This document shows, one piece after another, positions 58,907 through 64,000 of a DNA stretch of 64,000 bases; positions within the stretch are counted from its first letter, which is position 1; every line of letters begins with the position of its first letter. Below the pieces are notes generated by a model, which saw nothing but the letters and a program-made list of their open reading frames with translations, was not told the origin of the DNA and searched no databases. Made by a program: the position numbers and the translations under genes. Source of the stretch: Hyphomicrobiaceae bacterium. GTDB lineage: Bacteria > Pseudomonadota > Alphaproteobacteria > Rhizobiales > Hyphomicrobiaceae. The stretch is taken from NCBI GenBank assembly GCA_022842785.1, contig JALHOW010000001.1, positions 963,331 through 1,027,330 of the forward strand, written 5' to 3'.

Positions 58907-61233
58907 GCGACTATTTCTCCCGAGCGCTGCGAGCTGACCTTGATGGCGACGGCGGCAGCTTCCAGCACGCGCAGGCCTCAGACGGCGGCGCCGATTACTT
59001 CTCTCGCGCGCTCCGCGGCGGCGATCAGGCGTCGCAGCCGTCGCGCGATCGACCCGGGGCCTTGTCCTCAGCAATCGACTTCAACAGGCCTGTCGAGGAA
59101 GTGCGCGCCGCGATCACGAAACTGCCGGAACGCGAGCGATCGGACGCGTTGCGACAATGGGGCGATCAGTACGTCGCCAAAGAGCGTGCGGGCGATCGCT
59201 CGATCGTCGACCGCGGATCGGACTACCTGCGCGACATGGCGACTGGCACGCCCGTAGGCTCATGGCTCAACGAGGGCAACGCCGCTCTTGCCTCCGGAAT
59301 GCACCGCGTTACTGGTGGCCGCGCTGGCGCTCCGTATGACGAGGCAATGGCGTACCAAGAAGCTCGTGATCGCGCGGTCGACAAGGACGCGACGAAAGTC
59401 GGCAAGATCCCCTTCACGGACATCGACGTGAACACTTCGGATCTGCGCAAAGTGGCTGGCGGCATCGCATCGGCGCCGGTGGCACCTGTAGCGCATGTGT
59501 TCCGCGGCGCGACCATGCTGCCGCAGATTGCGAACGCTACGCTCACGGGTATGGGTTACGGCGCCTTGTACGGTGCCGGTCAAGGCGAGGGCACTGATCG
59601 CCTTTGGGAGGCCGGCAAGGGCATGGCGATTGGCGGTGCGGTGGCTCCAGCGGCCGTACCCATCGCCCATGGTGTCAGCTCTGGCGTCGTATCGCTCGCA
59701 AATCGTATGACACCGCGTCCGGCGGCACTGCAGGGTTATGAGCGCGGTGCAGTAGACCGTGTTGCCCGCGCAGTGACCGACGACGAGTTGGCGCCACAGT
59801 ATGCTCAACGCGTCTCCGAGCTCGGGCCCGAGGGTATGCTTGCCGACATGGGGCCGAACCTCCAGGCCCAGACCAGCGCCATCGCCAATACGCCCGGTGG
59901 CGGCATGACCCGGGTGGCGCGTGCTCTCCAGGATCGTCGGGATGGCGCTGCCGACCGCATCCGCACGGATGTCGACCAGGCGCTCGGTCCGGCAGTAAAC
60001 ATTCCCGAGACCATCCATGCGACGCAGCAGCACTATCGCCAAGTTGCATTGCCACACCGTCAGCAGTTCCAGCACAGTCCGGTCCCGTTTACGCCGGCGC
60101 TCGAGGACACGCTGGGCGTTCTGACGCATGAACCGCGTGTGCTCGCCGTCGCGGCCCGCTACGCCGCGATCGATCCGGCGGCAGGACCGCGGCAGTTCTT
60201 TGCCCGTCAGCTGCCGAACGGCCAGTATGAGATCACGCGCGTTCCGAACGCGACCGAATGGGATTACGTCAAACGCGCGCTCGACGGCCTCTCTCAGCGT
60301 CCGGACCTCAATGATCAACGGATCTACGGCGCTCTCGCTGCCCGCGTGCGCAGCCAAGTTGACGAGGCCATCAGCCCGGGAGCTCCACAGGACAGCGCCT
60401 GGGCTCGGGCGCGCGCGCTCGAGTCCGAAGACTTCCAGATGCGCGATTCCGTCGCCGCGGGCCGCCATGCCTTCAATCAGAGTCTGACACCCGACCAGAT
60501 GCGAGCGGAGATGTACGGCGTTGGGCAACCACCGGTGGGAGGCATGTCAGCGGCTCAAGTCGATGGTTATCGTCTAGGCGCTCGCGATCAGGTCCGAACG
60601 ATCATGGGCAATGCGGCAACGTCTCACGGCGAGAATGCAGCCGCCGCAGCGCGCTCGAAGCTCGGATCGGACTATGCCCGCGAGAAGCTCGATCTCGTTG
60701 CCGGCCCGCAGGCTGCGAGCCAGCTCACGCGACGCCTTGATGCCGAGACCGTGTTCGACCAGACGCGCCATAACGTCCTGCAGAACAGTCGCACAGCTCT
60801 TCGTCAATCGGCTCAGCAGGAGTTCCCAGGCCCTACATCGAAGGCCGATATGGCTCGCAACGTCGGTCAGCGATCGGGCGCCGGTATGGTGGTCGAGGGT
60901 GGAGCACGACTGCTGAACGCCCTGACGAACGGAGCCATCAACGAACGGCGCATTCGGATCGCTCGAGACGCAGCGGAGATGCTGATCGCCCAAGGGCAGG
61001 CGCGTGACAACGTAGCCAACGCTCTGTTCGCGGTTTCTCAGCACCAGCAATTCTCGCGTACGGCCCGTCAAGCCATCGCGCGTCTTGCCATGCAGGTTGC
61101 TGAAGGCACGCGGCAGAAGACGATCGAGGCCTTTGGGCCGGCTCCGCAGCCTCTCCCTATGCTGCCGGTGCCCGAGAGCCCGCGCAACGCTCTGATGCCG
61201 ACGCCCAACTATATGCTGCCGGCGCCCCAGTGA
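58903..61233 (+). CDS. Large prophage protein, putative DNA ejection protein
   Basis: This 776-aa protein opens with two copies of DYFSRALR (residues 3-10 and 31-38) around a Gly/Asp linker. It then has a helical part, a hydrophobic Gly/Ala-rich segment (ATLTGMGYGALYGAGQGEGT, AIGGAVAPAAVPIAHGVSSG, about residues 200-265) that could cross a membrane, and a long helical C-terminal region. A mostly helical protein with a central membrane-active part fits the ejection proteins that extend a podovirus tail into the cell. No lysozyme or protease motif is seen. It follows the preceding large gene with an ATGA overlap. Confidence 0.6.
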   Translation: MSDYFSRALRADLDGDGGSFQHAQASDGGADYFSRALRGGDQASQPSRDRPGALSSAIDFNRPVEEVRAAITKLPERERSDALRQWGDQYVAKERAGDRSIVDRGSDYLRDMATGTPVGSWLNEGNAALASGMHRVTGGRAGAPYDEAMAYQEARDRAVDKDATKVGKIPFTDIDVNTSDLRKVAGGIASAPVAPVAHVFRGATMLPQIANATLTGMGYGALYGAGQGEGTDRLWEAGKGMAIGGAVAPAAVPIAHGVSSGVVSLANRMTPRPAALQGYERGAVDRVARAVTDDELAPQYAQRVSELGPEGMLADMGPNLQAQTSAIANTPGGGMTRVARALQDRRDGAADRIRTDVDQALGPAVNIPETIHATQQHYRQVALPHRQQFQHSPVPFTPALEDTLGVLTHEPRVLAVAARYAAIDPAAGPRQFFARQLPNGQYEITRVPNATEWDYVKRALDGLSQRPDLNDQRIYGALAARVRSQVDEAISPGAPQDSAWARARALESEDFQMRDSVAAGRHAFNQSLTPDQMRAEMYGVGQPPVGGMSAAQVDGYRLGARDQVRTIMGNAATSHGENAAAAARSKLGSDYAREKLDLVAGPQAASQLTRRLDAETVFDQTRHNVLQNSRTALRQSAQQEFPGPTSKADMARNVGQRSGAGMVVEGGARLLNALTNGAINERRIRIARDAAEMLIAQGQARDNVANALFAVSQHQQFSRTARQAIARLAMQVAEGTRQKTIEAFGPAPQPLPMLPVPESPRNALMPTPNYMLPAPQ

Positions 61234-61272
61234 TGGGGCTCCTGTTTGAATTCAATCAGAGGAAATCAAACG

Positions 61273-61545
61273 ATGGCGCGAGGCGGAAAGAGATCAGGAG
61301 CCGGCCGCAAGAAAGGCTCTGTGAGCAAGCGGAGCCAGGAGGTTGCTGCAGAGATCACGGCGACCGGGAAGTTGCCACTTGCCTACATGCTCGATGTCAT
61401 GCGCGACGAGGCCGCGGACACGGCACGGCGCGATGAAATGGCGAGGGCGGCGGCGCCCTTCGTGCATCCCCGCCTGTCGTCGATCGACGGCGATCTGAAC
61501 TTGCACATCCACAAGCACGAAGAAGCCCTCGCGGAACTCGAATAG
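61273..61545 (+). CDS. Small basic phage protein (terminase-small-subunit-like N-terminus)
   Basis: This 90-aa protein starts MARGGKRSGAGRKKGSVSKR, the basic GGxRxGAGRKKG motif common to small terminase subunits and related phage DNA-binding proteins. The rest is EVAAEITATGKLPLAYMLDV, MRDEAADTARRDEMARAAAP and FVHPRLSSIDG. The length is short for a terminase subunit, and no large subunit follows, so it may be a remnant or a different DNA-binding protein. GAGGAAA stands before the start. Confidence 0.7.
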   Translation: MARGGKRSGAGRKKGSVSKRSQEVAAEITATGKLPLAYMLDVMRDEAADTARRDEMARAAAPFVHPRLSSIDGDLNLHIHKHEEALAELE

Positions 61546-61558
61546 GAGTTGCATCAAC

Positions 61559-61930
61559 ATGGCGCGGGAAACGCTCTCAGGGCGACGCTATAGCGAGAAC
61601 TTCGCCCTCTGGCTGGACGGGCGCGAGCATCAAGTCTCGCTCGGCTTCTATCCAGACGGACGAGTCGCAGAGGTATTCATCGAGTCGGCGCGCGTCGGCA
61701 CGCCCTACAATCTGCTGATGAAAGAGGCGGCGATCGCGCTCAGCTTCGCTCTGCAGCATGGGTGCGCAGTCGATACTATGCGGAGCGCCATGCCACGCAC
61801 GAGCGATGGTGCGCCTGAGGGCCTTCTGGGCGTCCTGCTCGATCGCGTCGCAGAGATGATGCCGGCAATCCCTCTGTCACTCGAGATGCAACCGGTCGCG
61901 CGCAGGGCCCAGCCATTAGGAAACTGTTAG
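61559..61930 (+). CDS. TSCPD-domain protein
   Basis: This 123-aa protein looks like a single TSCPD domain, the small domain found at the end of class II ribonucleotide reductases and alone in phages. REHQVSLGFYPDGRVAEVFI, SARVGTPYNLLMKEAAIALS and FALQHGCAVDTMRSAM show the pattern (dGR.xEvFi, G.., SlxLqxGxxv). GVLLDRVAEMM follows. Whether it acts with a host reductase is unknown. It follows the preceding gene by 13 bases, with GGAG before the start. Confidence 0.7.
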   Translation: MARETLSGRRYSENFALWLDGREHQVSLGFYPDGRVAEVFIESARVGTPYNLLMKEAAIALSFALQHGCAVDTMRSAMPRTSDGAPEGLLGVLLDRVAEMMPAIPLSLEMQPVARRAQPLGNC

Positions 61931-61955
61931 GACGGAATCGCGTTGGGTTATCATC

Positions 61956-62210
61956 ATGGTCAACGAACGCAATGTATTGCCATTCCGCACCCCAGTCAGG
62001 GAAGTGAACGCACGCCTGATTGGACGCTTTCGCGGGGCTCAAATTCAGGCCGGCACGGCCGAGACCGATGCCGACCCGACTTGTCCGATCGTCAGCCGAG
62101 CGTGCGCAACTGTTGGTTCAGCGGCGGATTGTAGTAGGCAATCAGATCAGCCTCCTCAGCGTGACGTGCCGAAGCTCCGGCTGGCGTGGTGTGCGCCACC
62201 ACGCGAGTAG
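61956..62210 (+). CDS. Possible short prophage gene, weakly supported
   Basis: An open stretch of 84 codons begins MVNERNVLPFRTPVREVNAR. The first 45 residues have reasonable composition, but the second half lies antiparallel to the GIY-YIG gene and is probably not translated as part of a native protein. The gene may have been cut by insertion of the GIY-YIG gene. Confidence 0.25.
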   Translation: MVNERNVLPFRTPVREVNARLIGRFRGAQIQAGTAETDADPTCPIVSRACATVGSAADCSRQSDQPPQRDVPKLRLAWCAPPRE

Positions 62211-62430
62211 CGCCGAGCAAATACGCTGCAGAACGCTTTTCGTGAGTAGGCAGGCGCGTGCTGAGACTATTGGTTTCTCCGAGGTAAGCCGGTACGGCCC
62301 TTCCGTCATTGAGCACCAGGACAAAGCCATAGTTGCCTGGCTCGTCCCTGATGATGTCCCTGGCCGGATCAAGAATCCAATAGCGATAAGTGCGCCCGGA
62401 TGCACCGAGCAGATCAACATAGTCCGACAT
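62092..62430 (-). CDS. GIY-YIG-like nuclease domain protein
   Basis: This 112-aa protein is organised as a short N-terminal stretch (YVDLLGASGRTYRYWILDPA) and a GIY-YIG-like domain: GNYGFVLVLNDGRAVPAYLG, ETNSLSTRLPTHEKRSAAYL, with the conserved Arg, and ARHAEEADLIAYYNPPLNQQ with the Glu and the final Asn/Pro segment. The first Tyr pair is changed to YGFV...AYLG, as in other phage variants. I chose the ATG at 62430. It is encoded against the direction of the neighbouring genes, like many morons. Confidence 0.75.
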   Translation of the reverse strand: MSDYVDLLGASGRTYRYWILDPARDIIRDEPGNYGFVLVLNDGRAVPAYLGETNSLSTRLPTHEKRSAAYLLGATRVVAHTTPAGASARHAEEADLIAYYNPPLNQQLRTLG

Positions 62431-62462
62431 GTCATTCGTCCTCAGTGAGTGCCTGAGGAAGG

Positions 62463-62573
62463 TTGACAAAATGTCCGGCGCAGTCCCCTATAGGTTCTGT
62501 CATGACACCTGCCACCTGTCCCAGGGTGGTTGCCAAATTCGAGAGCCCTCGTGCCCACCAAGCACGGGGGTTT
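62463..62573 (+). ncRNA. Candidate promoter and terminator of a short phage transcript
   Basis: TTGACA at 62463-62468 and CTATAG at 62488-62493 (spacer 19, slightly long) could start a transcript near 62500. It would end at a perfect 9-bp hairpin, CCCTCGTGC / GCACGGGGG (62545-62553 and 62561-62569), followed by TTTTC. No protein gene fits between them, so a 70-75 nt RNA is possible. The rest of the gene-free stretch, up to 62813, shows nothing further. Confidence 0.4.
62545..62573 (+). terminator. Intrinsic terminator in the prophage
   Basis: Nine-bp stem with one T-G pair, seven-base loop and TTTT tail on the plus strand. No plus-strand protein gene with a clear end lies upstream, so it may end the short transcript above. 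Confidence 0.72.
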
Positions 62574-62813
62574 TCTCGTCTCACGAGCTACTGAGGCGGA
62601 AACGTGCGTGATTCGCGCGAAGTCGTCACGATCTATTGGGGTTGCCGATGCGCAAGCGGGACAGAACTCGCGCGTGGCGTCTAGCTTAAAGAACTGCGCC
62701 AGCCGTCGGCTTACTGGCAGCCCAAGCGTCAGCGATGGTTTCGCACGCCGCCGCCACGTTGTTGAAGCGGACAAGGATGCCAGCAGGGATGTGACGGTGT
62801 GGCAAATGGCTGC

Positions 62814-63317
62814 TTAGTGATGCGCCACTTGCTCTCGCCACCGCGTAGCCATGTCAACCTTCTTGGTTCGCTGCTGCGACAGTTGATCATCTATGATCGC
62901 CCGAATTTCATCGGCGACTTCAGCGCGCTTCTCCGGGGGAACGATGTAAAGCGCGAACATGATCCGAAGCACCATGTCTGTCGGGCCGGGGATCGCCGTT
63001 TGATCTTTCTCGTATCTCGCAACCGTCTGCGCATCGACTTTCAAGCGCTTCGCCAAATCCTCTTGTGTGAGGTCCATGTTTTTGCGCAGAAACCTAAACT
63101 CACGAGGTGATAGCGGTTTGTCCTCAGTTACAATGCGATGGCCGATAGCTTTATGTAGCCCCACTACATCTGCAATTTTCACAACCTCACCGTAAGGGGT
63201 GCTCTCACGAGTGAAGCCATTTAGCAGGTAGATGTCATCGAGACCGCTGACGCGATAGTGATGAGGCTCTTGCGCGGGCTTCTGCCCCCTCATCGCAAAT
63301 CGCCGCTTCTGCGTCAT
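62814..63317 (-). CDS. Helix-turn-helix antitoxin-like regulator (MqsA/YiaG type)
   Basis: This 167-aa protein has an N-terminal part with YRVSGLDDIYLLNGFTRES and the linker KPLSPREFRFLRKNMDLTQE. These lead into an HTH_3 domain: DLAKRLKVDAQTVARYEKDQ, then a helical tail with ADEIRAIIDDQ. The DIYLLNG and LSPxExRFLRK phrases are typical of MqsA-like and YiaG-like antitoxins without a zinc domain. The ATG at 63317 overlaps the stop of the upstream partner as ATGA. It should bind the palindrome at 63668 and repress the operon. Confidence 0.82.
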   Translation of the reverse strand: MTQKRRFAMRGQKPAQEPHHYRVSGLDDIYLLNGFTRESTPYGEVVKIADVVGLHKAIGHRIVTEDKPLSPREFRFLRKNMDLTQEDLAKRLKVDAQTVARYEKDQTAIPGPTDMVLRIMFALYIVPPEKRAEVADEIRAIIDDQLSQQRTKKVDMATRWREQVAHH

Positions 63318-63664
63318 GTTTTTCCTGCCCATTGTACGCGCCTTACTGTGAGGCTAGCCGCCTCGACCACCACAGTGCCAATCCAGATCTCGCGCTTCCT
63401 TTTCGGGAATCGCGACAGTGGCGCTGCAATCGTGCAGCACCACTCGTTTTCGGACACTCCGGGGGTTACGGCCCCTACTATTGATCCTTCACGGAAGCCC
63501 CGCAGCACGTCACTCATATCGAGGTCATTGATGACCAGGAAATCATCGGTTGCTGCGGTGGTGCCGATCGTTGGCCTGGAATCCACCAACCTCCGAATGA
63601 GCTCCATAAGCTGGCGCTTGTTCGGAGGTTGCTTAGGCCAGACGCCTATCTGCCCACCTTCCAT
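63314..63664 (-). CDS. Toxin-like partner of the HTH regulator (MqsR/DUF4258-like)
   Basis: This 116-aa protein has the layout of DUF4258/MqsR-type proteins. A helical start (NKRQLMELIRRLVDSRPTIG) is followed by DDFLVINDLDMSDVLRGFRE, GSIVGAVTPGVSENEWCCTI and REIWIGTVVVE, strands like those of the BrnT/MqsR fold. In mqsRA the toxin precedes the antitoxin, as here. No catalytic residue can be fixed by eye, so toxicity is inferred from the context. The palindrome lies only four bases from the start codon. Confidence 0.68.
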   Translation of the reverse strand: MEGGQIGVWPKQPPNKRQLMELIRRLVDSRPTIGTTAATDDFLVINDLDMSDVLRGFREGSIVGAVTPGVSENEWCCTIAAPLSRFPKRKREIWIGTVVVEAASLTVRRVQWAGKT

Positions 63665-63667
63665 ACA

Positions 63668-63684
63668 CCTATCAATATGATAGG
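63668..63684. promoter_or_regulatory. Perfect palindrome before the toxin-antitoxin-like operon
   Basis: CCTATCA-ATA-TGATAGG is a perfect inverted repeat with a three-base centre, four bases upstream of the start codon. This is the usual size and place of an autoregulatory operator of a type II toxin-antitoxin operon. Confidence 0.8.
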
Positions 63685-63974
63685 CGCGCCTGATTCGTCA
63701 AGTGGTCTCTTTGTGCCGCTGCCCGTGGCCGGAGAAGTCGACCGGGTTCTCCCGGCCGAGCGCCAGCCCGTTCACGTGCCTAGCCGTCGCTTGCCGCCAG
63801 CCCTTCAACCTCACAAAGGCGACTTTCCGACCGCGCATTCATCAGCAGACGCTTCCAATTGGCTATAGCGTAGCGGCGCCAGAGACTAGATTCTGTACTC
63901 ATAAAAGGGATTCCGTATCGGCGCGAATGCTGATTCACTCCTGCGCGGGGACGACCGTGACGGGAGGGGTTGGA
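63685..63974. other. Gene-free stretch with a possible left end of an insertion sequence
   Basis: No supported gene. From about 63881 the sequence AGAGACTAGATTCTGTACTC could be the left inverted repeat of the IS whose transposase begins at 63975. This cannot be proved without the right end. Confidence 0.35.
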
Positions 63975-64000
63975 ATGGCGCGCTTCGATTTAAGCGATAA
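63975..64000 (+). CDS. Transposase start, IS5-like (cut by window edge)
   Basis: ATG at 63975, preceded by GGGAGGGG, opens MARFDLSD and runs off the window. IS5-family (IS427/ISL2-type) transposases commonly begin M(A/S)RFDLSDxEW. Only eight codons are visible, so this rests on the start motif and the ribosome site. Confidence 0.5.

Larger units (their letters stand above)
51052..64000 (+). mobile_element. Prophage or prophage remnant in tRNA-Pro (right end outside the window)
   Basis: It begins at the tRNA-Pro fragment, has a P4-type integrase as first gene, then an AlpA-like protein, DUF1376 and DnaB-like replication genes, two large ejection-type proteins, small genes, a toxin-antitoxin-like pair and the start of an insertion sequence. 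No large terminase, portal, capsid, tail tube or lysis gene is seen within the 13 kb. Confidence 0.85.

Noticed and set aside
63629..63868. Plus-strand reading frame between the toxin-like gene and the IS
   Set aside because: It overlaps the toxin start and the palindrome antisense, and the translated sequence has no protein-like features.

Overview
The window is a high-GC chromosomal segment of an alphaproteobacterium, most probably of the order Hyphomicrobiales (Rhizobiales). The evidence is the neighbourhood rpoZ, folK, smpB, dapA and a soluble lytic transglycosylase, a COG4111-type NAD regulator, an NDUFS4-like complex I subunit, pyruvate phosphate dikinase, a TctCBA tricarboxylate transporter and an HWE histidine kinase. 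I cannot resolve the genus.

Region 1 (1-15.4 kb) is core chromosome. It holds the partial rpoZ, folK, a NYN-domain protein, a translationally coupled smpB-GNAT-peroxiredoxin-like operon, dapA, a lytic transglycosylase, and a mobA/degenerate subtilase/extensin-like operon. After these come two small membrane proteins, a DJ-1/PfpI protein, a HAD hydrolase, a D-threonine-aldolase-like PLP enzyme, two DUF1801 paralogues, prmA and a tRNA-Gln gene.

Region 2 (15,481-29,186) is an integrative island in the 3' end of tRNA-Gln(CTG). A 22-bp direct repeat that includes the tRNA 3' end bounds it, and GGTCCCACA repeats near both ends look like integrase arm sites. It carries a tyrosine recombinase, an unknown basic protein, an SF2-type helicase and a serine recombinase. 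Its cargo looks undescribed: a TlpA-like thioredoxin, a secreted protein ending in eight Ser-(Ser/Val)-Gly-Cys tetrads, two large membrane proteins that share motifs and layout, two small proteins, and a convergent peptidoglycan-binding/trypsin-like protease. I read the cargo as an envelope system built around a repetitive cysteine peptide. That function is inference.

Region 3 (29.2-51 kb) is core or flexible chromosome. It contains a candidate sRNA, a subtilase with a poly-Asp tract divergent from an ECF sigma/anti-sigma pair, glycerate kinase, a BKACE-family enzyme, a luciferase-like monooxygenase, an outer-membrane beta-barrel protein, an M20 peptidase, ppdK with a duplicated tail, nadQ, an NDUFS4-like gene, tctCBA, an HWE kinase with a single-domain response regulator, and three small envelope proteins.

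Region 4 (51,052 to the right edge) is a prophage or prophage remnant in a tRNA-Pro(TGG) gene. Only the 3' half of that tRNA is left at this end. The element carries a P4-type integrase, an AlpA-like protein, DUF1376 and DnaB-like replication proteins, two large proteins that resemble DNA-ejection proteins, small morons, a GIY-YIG protein, and a toxin-antitoxin-like pair with a perfect operator-like palindrome. The start of an IS5-type transposase lies at the right edge. No terminase large subunit, portal or capsid gene is visible.
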